Positions 1 to 9,863 of a stretch of 64,000 bases of DNA are shown here, piece by piece. The notes beneath the pieces are model-generated. The model saw only the letters and a program-made list of their open reading frames with translations, was not told the DNA's origin and did no database searches. The position numbers and the translations under genes are program-made. Source of the stretch: Cliona cf. orientalis (lineage: Eukaryota; Porifera; Demospongiae; Clionaida; Clionaidae); contig OZ005694.1 of NCBI GenBank assembly GCA_963930775.1, forward strand, positions 4,953,054-5,017,053. The letters are read 5' to 3'. The stretch's first letter is position 1; each line of letters opens with the position of its first letter.

Positions 1-1450
1 TTTGATTGCGAAGGCGCCGGTCCTAAACATGGTACAGTTCAATGGAGCTAATGGATGCCCTGTGTGTGTTCACCCTGGTGTGTGGAATAGAACTCGTCTT
101 TACCTACCTGGAACTGAGTACCCTTTGCGGACAGATGCAAGCATGAGACAGGATGCTTCTTCAGCACAAAGAGAGAAAACTACTATCAATGGCATCAAGG
201 GACCATCGGCATTAACTGGAGTTCTGAACCTAGCCTGGGGAACTCCCACAGACTATATGCATTGTGTTTTAGAAGGTGTCACAAAGAGGTTGCTGACTAC
301 ATGGATAGAAACTAGAGCTTTAGGCTGCTATATTGGTAGACGTTTGAAGCAAATTGACGAGCAGCTTCTCAAACAGCGACCACCTCATGACTTCAGTCGT
401 GCACCAAGAAGTATCAGAAAACATAGAAACTACTGGAAGGCAAGTGAATTCCGGAATTTCTTGTTATACTATTCACTACCCTTATTGATTGATGCCCTAC
501 CACCTCTTTATTTCCACCACTTTGGGCTTCTAGTGTGTGCTATGCACATTCTGCTTCAGAGTGAGATTAGTGATTCCCTTATTCATGCAGCACAAAGCAT
601 GCTAGACGATTTCTATTCTCTTTGTCCTGAGCTTTATGGTGACCGAATGTGTGTCCTTAATGTTCATCTTTTGTCACACATGGCCAATTTTGTTCAGCTT
701 TGGGGTCCTTTATGGACTCACTCTGCATTCGGTTTCGAAAGCATGAACGGACACATAAAAAATATGATTCACTCTGGTTATAGAATTGCCGATCAGTTGG
801 TTTTTTCGATCGATGTTTCCACAACTATTGGTACACTCTCAGATAGACTGAGGGACGTCGAGGATGAAAGGACACTTTCTTTCTTTATGTCTTCGGATAC
901 TGAATGTGTATCTCGCCAAAATATGTCTCCACTTTTCCCTGGATCGTACACCATTGGTGCCGTTCATCCTTCTACCTTGAATGCAGAAGAGCGCAGAACA
1001 ATAAGCCATCTCACAAGAACAAGGGTAAACCGAACTTTAGTATTTCAACGCCTCTTCTTAAATAGAACCATCATCCACTCAGTTCAGTATGGAAAACAGG
1101 GAGGCAAACGAGACAGTACAGTCTGTAGTTTCCGCAAGGAAGGTGATCTGTTGTTTGGAGTAGTTCTTAAGTTTTGTATATGTGACTGTGCACCTGTGAA
1201 TATAGCTCTGATTAAGCCTTTTAAGTGTACCCACCAGTCCATATTATGCACCAGTGATAGCCCAGGGAGAGAAATTTTATCACAATATGCAGAAATTGAT
1301 TTATTAGGCTCATTTATTGTTCAAGTTTCAAAGCAATTACTTCCTATTGTTGCAGTACCAATTTCAGATATTGTTGGTAAATGTGTTAAGGTCACAGGCA
1401 AAACTTATGATTATGTTATCAAAATTCCAAACAGTTTTGAATGTCACTGA
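1..1450 (+). CDS. Tnp2/CACTA-type transposase, 3' part
   Basis: The open frame enters from the window edge, so the N-terminus is missing (the first codon here is TTG, not a start). It ends at TGA 1448-1450 after about 482 codons. The protein has the layout of the En/Spm-CACTA (Tnp2) transposase group common in invertebrate genomes: an N-terminal cysteine-containing 'NGCPVCVHPG' motif, 'TPTDYMHCVLEG' near residue 85, a helical 'YWKASEFRNFLLYYSLP' block, and 'GPLWTHSAFGFESMNGHIK' near residue 235. The frame is uninterrupted over 1.4 kb, so this copy may be young. It is expected to cut and paste its own element in the nucleus. The tandem array just downstream could be its subterminal repeat region, which is inference. 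The superfamily is assigned from motif pattern only. Confidence 0.8.
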   Translation, partial: LIAKAPVLNMVQFNGANGCPVCVHPGVWNRTRLYLPGTEYPLRTDASMRQDASSAQREKTTINGIKGPSALTGVLNLAWGTPTDYMHCVLEGVTKRLLTTWIETRALGCYIGRRLKQIDEQLLKQRPPHDFSRAPRSIRKHRNYWKASEFRNFLLYYSLPLLIDALPPLYFHHFGLLVCAMHILLQSEISDSLIHAAQSMLDDFYSLCPELYGDRMCVLNVHLLSHMANFVQLWGPLWTHSAFGFESMNGHIKNMIHSGYRIADQLVFSIDVSTTIGTLSDRLRDVEDERTLSFFMSSDTECVSRQNMSPLFPGSYTIGAVHPSTLNAEERRTISHLTRTRVNRTLVFQRLFLNRTIIHSVQYGKQGGKRDSTVCSFRKEGDLLFGVVLKFCICDCAPVNIALIKPFKCTHQSILCTSDSPGREILSQYAEIDLLGSFIVQVSKQLLPIVAVPISDIVGKCVKVTGKTYDYVIKIPNSFECH

Positions 1451-1534
1451 TATTAATTTTTGTCATAAAACATCAGTTGATCCTCTTATAATAATTTAAC
1501 TTAATATTCAATATAATATTTTAACTTAATATTC

Positions 1535-2470
1535 AGTTAAGATCTCCACACAATCGTGAGAAAATAAGGGAGCATGTGAACAGATTTGATCTAGATTTTT
1601 ATGGTTAAAATCACACATTGTCTGGAATGATCATGTGGGATTCTATGGTATTCAGAACATTTGAGTTATATTTGATCCCTATTTGTACCACTTAAGATCT
1701 CGATACAATCATGTGGGAAAATGTGAGAGGTGGGGGTGAACAGATTTCAGCTAGATTATATGGGATAGATCCCTGTTAGTACCACTCAAGATCTCCATGA
1801 AATCATGTGGGAAAATACGAGGTGAGGGTGAACAGATTTGAGTTAGATTTTGTGGGACAGATCCCTGTTAGTACCACTCAAGATCACGATACAATCATAT
1901 GGGAAAATGTGAGGTGGGGGTGAACAGATTTGAGTTAGATTTTGTGGGACAGATCCCTGTTAGTACCACTCAAGATCACGACACAATCATATGGGAAAAT
2001 GTGAGGTGGGGGTGAACAGATTTGAGTTAGATTTTATGGGACAAATCCCTGTCAAGATCTCCATACAATCATGTGGGAAAATGTAGGGTAAAGGTGAAGA
2101 GATTTGAGTTAGATTTTATGGGACAAATCCCTGTTAGTATCACTCAAGATCTCAATACAATCATGTGGGAAAATATAGGGTAAAGGTGAAGAGATTTGAG
2201 TTAGATTTTATGGGACAAATCCCTGTTAGTATCACTTAAGATCTCCATACAATCATGTGGGAAAATGTAGGGTAAAGGTGAAGAGATTTGAGTTAGATTT
2301 TATGGGACAAATCCCTGTTAGTACCACCCAAGATCTCCATACAATCATGTGGGAAAATGTGGAGTAGAGGTGAACAGATTTGGGTCAGATTTTGTCAGAT
2401 TTATCCCTGCCAGTATCCCTCAAGATCTCTGTACAATCATGTGGGAAAATGTGGGATAGATATTCTAAAG
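1535..2470. repeat. tandem array, ~92-bp unit, about 9 copies
   Basis: A unit containing 'ACAATCATGTGGGAAAATGT', 'GAACAGATTTGAGTTAGATT' and 'ATCCCTGTTAGTACCACTCA' repeats with starts near 1684, 1779, 1871, 1963, 2051, 2134, 2227, 2320 and 2412. Spacing is mostly 92-95 bp, with a couple of ~83-88 bp copies. The array is bracketed by two copies of a second motif, 'CACACATTGTCTGGAATGAT' (around 1614 and 2506). It lies directly 3' of the transposase, where CACTA elements carry subterminal repeats. No coding potential is seen. Confidence 0.85.
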
Positions 2471-3027
2471 AATTGATCTAGATTTTTTTTATATTTAATA
2501 TCACACATTGTCTGGAATGATCATGTGGGATTCTATGGTATACAGATATTTGGCAAGATAAACACTGCAAGATCTATACAAGATCACACAAGGCTGATAA
2601 TAAGATTTTTAGGGATGAATCCCATCTTGCATCCCCCCAGATATTCCCATACCTTCTTGCAAGATCACACTAGATCTTTGCAAGAACTTTTACTAGGGTG
2701 CCACAATATGTCGAGATTAGGCATCATAAGCACAAGTCAATCAAATTTTGGCAAAAAACTGGCTTCAGTGTGCTTCAAAGTGAGGGTCATGGTCAACTTG
2801 ATATTGACTTTGATGTTCTGGATATGTGATCAGCCACAAAAAATGTTTTAGCATGAAATTTCAATCTATGAACTTTCAGTGGCCATTGATTTTAGACACA
2901 GCATAATGCGCATACACATGTAGCCATGCATGATTGTTGTTGGTTGTTGTATGTATTAGTTGATGCTTACATTTGGTATTGGTCGTTACATTTGGTTGTA
3001 TCTCCCCCCCCCCCCCTTATTTATCTT
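2471..3027. other. non-coding; remnant of an LRR-gene duplication unit
   Basis: From about 2728 to 2945 the sequence matches the intron just upstream of the LRR exons at 7971, 25992 and 29150 (shared strings such as 'AAACTGGCTTCAGTGTGCTT' and 'GTAGCCATGCATGATT'). The exon itself is absent; the homology stops before a C13 tract at 3004-3016. This indicates a further, broken LRR unit upstream of the intact ones. No gene is seen in 2471-2727. Confidence 0.6.
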
Positions 3028-3030
3028 GTA

Positions 3031-5380
3031 CACTGTTAAAAATTGGGTGCTACAGTAACACCTTTTGGGGTGCTCCAGCTAATGTTTAAAAATGACACCC
3101 TTTGGGTGTTACTAAAGGTGTAGTTGTGACACCCTTGGGGTGCTAATAGAGGTGTTCTAGTAGCACTAACTAGGGAGTGGTGCATGCACCCACCAGTCCA
3201 GCCAAGGGGGTATATAGCTTTGTGCACAAAATCAATATTCTTTGCATACAAAATTTATAGCAATGTAATACTGTATCAGGTAAATTGACATAGATTCAAA
3301 AGCTAAGTAGTACGATACTGTCTTTCTCCAAAATCAGAACAGAAACTTAAGTCACGGTATGTCTCTAGAAAAAGATTGATGGTGATCAACACCAACGGAG
3401 AAAGAAAGGCAGTTATGGCAGAGACATAAAATTAATGTACAATGTCATGCTCATGCTTTAGTGAGAGGAAGGGGTGAGGAAAGGAATAGAGGGGTCGCAC
3501 AGAAGTAATTAAGATTGTGGGCATGTCCATGGTAACGATAGCCCCTGTTATACTGAGCCGCACCAACTGGGGGCAAATCAGAACTACTATCGAGCGAAGC
3601 AAAGTATGCCATTTGGATCGGAATCTGGGTATTTTCTCATATTGATGTTGTATACAGACAGCTGGCCGGGTTAAAGGTCAGTGTGACGTCATGCATAATA
3701 CCTCCATAATATTATTTAGCCAGTTGCTTACCTATGTGATGATCGAAGCAGCTTGAGGTAGCCATCATATTGTAGCCTTGCATCTGTGATCAGAAAGAGA
3801 GAATTAGAGTGTATAAAAATACCGTAGTAAGCATCCCTGAGTGGTGCACCTTACTCGGGGGGGGGGGGGGGGGGGGGGGGAGAAGCAGATACTTAAGACA
3901 TCAATATCGCATGGTAGTGATAGTACCATGTGTTCAAGGTGGTACATGCAGTGCATGTGACATCATGGGCTAAGCTCCACAGTACCATGATTGTACTAGT
4001 GTAAACCACTAAGTAGCTGTGTAATTTGGACCTTGTAGTGTGTGCAAGCCAGTCTCACCACATCCTCGGGCTTGTTTAGACAGTGGGTGGGTGCTTACCA
4101 ATTTGATGTGAGTGACAGAGAAGGGACTCCAAAGAGAAACACCGGTCCGCTAGTATCGAGAGAACTTGACTTGATCCACAAATAATTCTGTGCATAATAA
4201 CGACAATGACACATGGCAGAGAGAGATAGAGAAGAGAGAGAGAGAGAAGAGACAGAGAAACTTTATACGCAGCTTACCAATGCGGTGAAGTGAAATAGCT
4301 ATCATGTGAAGTCATTACTAGTCAGAAGCAGCTGTAGTGGAAAAATATAAAATGACGATAACAACTATGAGTAAATACATAGATGACTGCCAGTAGACAT
4401 ATTAATTTTGTTCGGCTAGATAGCAGCATGCCCTCAAGCTCCTTTGACCCGTGATGCATGCCGGTAAGGAATAATTTGTGTGTGAGTGTGGGGGGGGGGG
4501 GGGGGGGGAAGAGATAGAGAAACACTCAGTGATACTTAACAGCTTACCAATACAGTGAAGTATCATGTGAAGTCATTATCAGCAGCTGTAGTAACAACTA
4601 TGAGTAAATACATAGATGATCACTATGCAGTAGACATATTATCAGAGTAAGGAGTAATTATTTTTTGTGGGATGAAGGGAGAGAGAAAACGAGTGAGAAG
4701 CCTACAACTATTACACAAACTATTTACCATCTCAGTGGTGTAGTGACTATGGCATCAAATTAAGTCTTGTTAAAAAGGTAGTGAGAGAGAGGCTGGAAAG
4801 AGAACCAACAATTAAGAACAAATAGCGGGTGTGCATTAATTAGAGCATGTAGTACACACTTACTGAATACAGGCATGGGCTAGCTAGTACAGTCTGTACA
4901 GCGACCATAAAGAGCATAGGCAACGTAACTAGATTAAGTATAGACTAATGTGTAAGGGCTTACAGGCTTTTATTACAGTGAACACACTCGAGTATTTACA
5001 CTTCATGCAAGAGTGTACTAAAAGGCACCTAGCTACCTAACTTATGCTGATGCTAAAAAGTACTTACTTCACTTACTGTAACTGTTGAAGAGACACCCAG
5101 CTCATCTGAGATAGCCATGACGGCCATGACAGTCGACAACGCAAGAGAGACTTGTGAAATTTTCAAACCAGAAAAGCAGCTGCTCAAATAGTGCGCATGC
5201 GCGCGCTACTTTAGATGACGTAATCGAGTGGTAGCCCCACCCCTATCGCACAAACTGATGTCCAGCACCCCTTGATGGTGTACTGTCAGCACCCCTCTCA
5301 TGCATGGGGTGTTGCAACAGCACCCCACCACCTTTTTCGTATACATGGGGTGTCACTACAACACCCTATTTTTAACAGTG
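3031..5380. mobile_element. 2.35-kb non-autonomous TIR element (probable TA TSD)
   Basis: The two ends are inverted copies. The left runs CACTGTTAAAAAT then W-GGGTGYT, and the right ends ATTTTTAACAGTG. Beyond the perfect core, both arms carry degenerate inverted 'GGGGTG...CACCCC' blocks for ~120-200 bp (3040-3160 and 5250-5365). TA flanks both ends (3029-3030, 5381-5382), but GTA/TAC is palindromic, so the exact TSD is ambiguous. The interior has no long ORF. It holds GA-rich microsatellite (4215-4255), G tracts (3857-3880, 4490-4508) and an internal ~260-bp duplication (about 4258-4500 against 4515-4720, sharing 'CAACTATGAGTAAATACATA'). Confidence 0.75.
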
Positions 5381-5382
5381 TA

Positions 5383-5877
5383 CGTATATCTAGAATGCAA
5401 GATAAAAAAGAAGTCATGCTACCGTATACATTGTACTGTTACGGTACACTCTATATAAACTCTAGCCAACTAGAGAACAGCAATAGTAGTGCAGCAACAG
5501 AGAACATCAGAATCAGCAGATGAGATTGCATTAAGGCTAGTGAAAGATAGCACCAGAAGCACAAAAGCAAGCCTACACAGAATACAGCTTAGTCTAGTCA
5601 CCAGACCAGAGATGAGATATTGAAGTGACATCGTTCTCAGTTGCTCTGCATGAATAAACGAAGATCTTTTCGGACAATTTAACTGTTCAGTAAAACTTGC
5701 CGACGTTTCAACTAGATGCTCTAGTCATCCTCGTTTATTCAATGTCCACATCATCAAAATTATAGTTCCGTATAATTATGTGTACTGAGGGCTGAGTACT
5801 GAGGGCTGAGTACACAGCCCTAGGAAAGATAGGCTATTGATTGTGGAATCTCCCTTGAATATTATTGAGTATATTTT
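5383..5877. other. non-coding; start of an LRR-unit intron copy
   Basis: No gene is seen. From ~5745 the sequence ('ATTATAGTTCCGT...', 'GAGGGCTGAGTACACAGCCC') matches intron blocks at 21470, 27460 and 32400, so it belongs to the same duplicated LRR-locus unit. An 18-bp phrase 'TACTGAGGGCTGAGTACT' is itself duplicated in tandem here. Confidence 0.6.
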
Positions 5878-6305
5878 CTCAGTGTACTTAAAGCCATGGC
5901 AGTTACTAACTTCCAAACTACTGCTGAAATAGACATACAATGTCATGTACTTCAAAGGCTGGTGCTGTCTCTAAGTAAAAGGATAGAGGCCTCATCATGG
6001 TGTTTGAATGAAAGACTAACTCAAGTACTTTGATGTTAATAATTAATCAACCGCAAACAATTAACTAATTAAGCGCTAAGCACGGCATTTAGCCACGCCC
6101 TTTAGATTGCTAAATTGCGAGTTCCAACCTTAAAGCAGCAAAGACCTTAACTATGAAGTAAGAAGCCTAAGACAGTGATCTAAACTTTCACCAGAGGGAT
6201 TGTGAAAATAGCGTTCTGGTCAAGTTTTATTCTGTGTAGACACTGTTTTTGGAGTGCCGACAGTCTAATCTTCCTCTTGTAAGTTCAAAACGAACAAACT
6301 TATTT
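5878..6305. mobile_element. truncated MITE, CTCAGTG..TTAAGG family
   Basis: It starts with CTCAGTGTACTTAAAGCC and runs colinear with the complete element at 40951-41635 for ~420 bp ('AAGGATAGAGGCCTCATCAT', 'AAAATAGCGTTCTGGTC'), then stops at the LRR-unit sequence 'TACACATTGTTCATAAAGG'. The right end is missing. It interrupts the duplicated intron block that is intact around 27540-27610. Confidence 0.75.
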
Positions 6306-7141
6306 GTACACATTGTTCATAAAGGTTGATCATCCCAGGGGCAGGGCTTCCCTACACACTAGCTAAATTAGCCATTTGCTATTCTATCTTTTAGTCCCTG
6401 TACAGAGTATGGCCGTTTTATCATTGTTTTCCTTTGCGAACTATTTTGAAATCAATCTTTCAATTTGATGGGAAATATTAAATTTTATGGAAAATGGCTG
6501 CAAGATTTTGTAAGCTTCAGGAACCCCTGGTTGAATATTGTGTAGTGTATGCATACTTATTAGAAAAATAATAATAGGCATTACTGTATTGTAGGTGTTC
6601 CCACAGGATTTTTTTAGCTTCTGATATCACCTATTATGTGCACAAAAAGGAGTGATGGTTATAGAATCTTGTTTATGGGGAGCCAAACATGGTAGAGAGT
6701 AGCTAAGCTAACTTCAAAAGATGTCCCTCTCTGCCAACTATTTTCTCGTAAAACATTTTTTGTCACTTCGCCCAAAATGAAGCAAAGAAAATTTCATGAA
6801 TTACGTTAAGTATCATGCTTCACTAGCTGAGCATGATGTCACTGGAGGCTTGTCCCCTGGCTGAACGATATGTACACTAATAAAGCTGCCGAGACCAACA
6901 TCTCTGGACTTCATGTTAGCTTCTAAGGCCAGACTCAAATCAAATGATTGGACTGATATAAATGGATTTCTATTGGCATAATTTATATTATGTATGCCAT
7001 GAGCATAATCTTTCATCATAATAATAATAATTATTATTATATTTCTTGCAAAGGCTTCCCCCATACTGATGATTTCATTACTCCATGCACATGCACACGG
7101 GATGTCGTGTCATCGTTGTCGTTTGCATAAAAAGTGAGATA

Positions 7142-7748
7142 CTCAGTGCACTTAAGGACTGTCTGGAATTGAAGAAGCTACAATTTTCAGTCACATTTAA
7201 GGACTCTTTTTAAGCACCTAGTAAAAGTATCAGAGGCTGATCAGGGTACCATATGAAAGATCAATCCAAGCACCTTCCGAATATTTAATTATTAACCGCA
7301 ACCAATTAACTAATTAGGCGTGGCAGCGCCATTCAGCCACGCCCTCTAAAACACTAAATCGAACTATCCGGAATTTAAGCGGCCACTTCTACCGAACCTT
7401 AGCTACACAAACGGAGGCTTACTATGATGATCTAACATATCATCGGACGGATTGTCGAAAAACCCCTCTGCTACGATTTTAGTCGCAAAAAACTAGATTT
7501 TGGGGGGTCCACGGCACGATGTTTTGCATGTAGCTCTGAACTGAAAGCAGCCATTGACAATCCGTCCGATAGATCGTCAATATCGAACGGCATTTGCTCG
7601 ATGAAGTGAGCTCAAAACTGCGGCTATGCGGCTTTTTGCCGTGGCTTGTTCGAGACTGATATGATAGTGACGTCACAATACAAGCCACTAATTGGCTCGC
7701 AGTCGGGCGCGCGCCAACGATAATCAGACATGCCTTAACTGCACTGAG
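7142..7748. mobile_element. 607-bp MITE, CTCAGTG..TTAAGG family, TA TSD
   Basis: The ends are inverted: left CTCAGTGCACTTAAGG, right (complement) CTCAGTGCAGTTAAGG. It is flanked by TA on both sides (7140-7141 and 7749-7750). It lies in the intron upstream of the LRR exon at 7971. The interior shares 'ACCGCAACCAATTAACTAATTA' in part with 41104. No ORF of note. The TA target points to the Tc1/mariner/pogo group. The TIR core TTAAGGC resembles the giant element's TIR. Confidence 0.85.
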
Positions 7749-7970
7749 TAATTATGTTGAGATAGGCATTGAAACAACTCATAAGCATGAGTTGATGGAA
7801 TTTTTGCTCAAAACTGGCTTCAGTGTGCTTTGTGACATGAAATTTCAATCTACTGAACTTACAGTGGTCATTGATTTGATAAAAAGACACAGCATAATGT
7901 GTGTACGCATGTAGCCATGTATGATTTCATTACATTTATTAAGTTGTCAGTGATTTATTTCCCAATACAG

Positions 7971-8054
7971 CCTTCAAAGCTGTGAGTTTGGTGTCGAGGA
8001 AGCTGAGATGCTCGGTGATCTTCTTTCGCAGGCCTCGTGGATTCAATCCATTGA
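7971..8054 (+). CDS. LRR exon (type A), NLR-like receptor
   Basis: An 84-bp exon between a CAG acceptor (7968-7970) and GTAAGT donor (8055). Read with one base of the previous codon it gives 'LQSCEFGVEEAEMLGDLL' then 'SQASWIQSI', a ribonuclease-inhibitor-type leucine-rich repeat of 28 residues. It ends with GA, which the T of the type B exon completes to Asp. The same exon recurs at 25992, 29150 and 34962. LRRs of this kind form the sensing end of NOD-like receptors. The receptor's NACHT part is not in the window, so the NLR identity is inferred from repeat type and exon phase. Confidence 0.8.
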
Positions 8055-8888
8055 GTAAGTTGTGTAATACTGCTCCCCATAAGCACATTTGTCATTTATG
8101 TTGTGGCCTAGATCATGCTGGCTCTAGTTACTAGACCAAGCATGAAGTTGAGCACTATTCTAGTGCAAAATTATTTGCATGGGGAAATGTACTGCATGCA
8201 AGTAACTATGGATCACTGTCAAAGCACTCACGCAATGAAGCACTGTTGTAACAAATCCAGAGCCCCATTCTTGTGCAAATACATTGAGAAATATGTTGTC
8301 TAGTGCACAGTACGCAAGTTGCTCATGCATACAACTTCTGCAAGCATAGCCTGTTAGAGCAGAGAATCAATGGTCCAGGAGTAACAACAACAATACACAT
8401 TGCATGCGAATGTACAATGCGCAGGAGTACCACTCTTGCCAGTAGTGCCATATCAGAAGTAAGAAAGCCTAGAGACCTGCGTTAGTTAGTTAGTGATGAG
8501 TCAATCGTTCCATAGGGATATCACTGAACACTCTTATATAGAAGCCAATATTGTCCCTTTAGCCTATGGGGAGCTGGTCAGGGAGTAAGAAAAGACGGTA
8601 TAGTGACGGTTGAAAGGTGCTTCGTTGTTCCACTGGCTCTTTAGAACATAGTTGCTCCAGTTGCTCCTTTATATTTATTGTGTTTATTGTCTTTTGTAAA
8701 ATTGCTCCAAACATTAGGCCTAGGGAATCTGCTGAACTGCTACTATAGCAGTAGTCATTGTCAGACTGGCTATCTTCTAGATCAATTATACAATGAATAT
8801 GAACTTGAGTGATCTTTCAACCGTTAGGATTATGATGTAGGGTATAGTATAGGGTCCCACTCTGGCATGTTAACTGTTAAGGCCTGGG

Positions 8889-9247
8889 GCGCGCGCTACG
8901 TACGTATCCGGAGGTGAACGGAAATAATTGAAAAATATACGGGGGTGTGGCCAATGGCTGACAGTTAGCTTTATATAGAAAGGAGTGGCTAGGAGGCTAG
9001 AAGACATCGTGTACAAGGTAGCTAGGTGATCGTGAGTTAGCCGCAGGATCTATTTAGCCTTTAGCGTAGAGTCTATATTATTAGGCTAGGCTATTGTCGT
9101 GTCAAGAGCAGTTGTTCGTGTATCAAGCGCTCGAGGCTACTCGGAGCAGCTGGAGATGGCCGACTGGATCGAGAAAGGCGGCATACATAGCCGCCCTGAG
9201 TCTTGCTTTGAGTGTACTCATTGAAAAGAGCGGACATTCTTCTGGTA
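8889..9247. other. left subterminal region of the giant element
   Basis: It lies between the left TIR core and the long inverted repeat. Plus-strand ATG at 9156 starts 'MADWIEKGGIHSRPESCF', which stops after 22 codons. The region is GC-richer than its surroundings and may hold a promoter or leader exon. No match to the corresponding right region (20566-20960) was seen, so the element is asymmetric here. Confidence 0.4.
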
Positions 9248-9622
9248 GAGTAAGTAACCAAACTTCGCCGCACATCTATAATCGGCAGGTATTACACTTA
9301 GCATAAGACGATCTTTCACAAAAAAACTGCATGGGCTTACAGGTGAGTATGAGTGTAATAGCGTCCAAAAAGTTGGGGAGAATTATTCCCTTTCAGACAG
9401 AATGGCGATCACGAGAAGTGAGCTGCCGAATACTTCGATTTTCGTCAGTCCGATATCTATCTTCGTCTTTGCATGCTTATCAATCGTTGAGACTACGGGC
9501 ACTAACAGAACCTCTTTCTAATTAGTGCGCACTACTAGGAGGCGCAACAGTATCAGCTACAAGTCGAGCCCCGCCCACCTAGAGCATGACGAAAACGTTG
9601 CAGGAGAAATGCTGACTCAGCA
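9248..9622 (+). repeat. left arm of giant-element long inverted repeat
   Basis: It pairs over ~370 bp with 20210-20565, with small indels. Shared strings include 'GCCGCACATCTATAATCGGC' and 'GAATACTTCGATTTTCGTCA'. It holds a splice-donor-like 'CTTACAGGTGAGTATGAGTG'. In the right arm the same string reads 'CTTACAGGTAAGTATGAGTG' on the minus strand. The arm could therefore carry a promoter and first exon facing inward from each end. Confidence 0.85.
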
Positions 9623-9863
9623 ATAATTGTACATGCATACAGATAGAAAAAAGATATTGTACAAACAGCAAAGGTCCCAGTTCTCCACAAGATTCTCTAG
9701 GAGGATTATCATGTTCTGTACATGAAACAGAGGTAAATCTGGGGTATACAGAATCAAATTCCTGCTCACCTTGGCCTGAGTGTTTGCAGCTTGCCTGCCA
9801 GGAAACTCCCTAAATTATAGGTTAGTGTTTGATATTACACCAATATAATGCCATTACAGTGGC

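Noticed and set aside
3036..3251. 71-aa minus-strand ORF
   Set aside because: Reads through the terminal inverted arm of the 3031-5380 element.
8115..8485. Small plus-strand ORFs (62 aa) repeated at 8115, 26136, 29294
   Set aside because: They lie in the duplicated LRR introns, downstream of a good splice donor. Their conservation follows from duplication of the unit, and sequences outside the frame are equally conserved.
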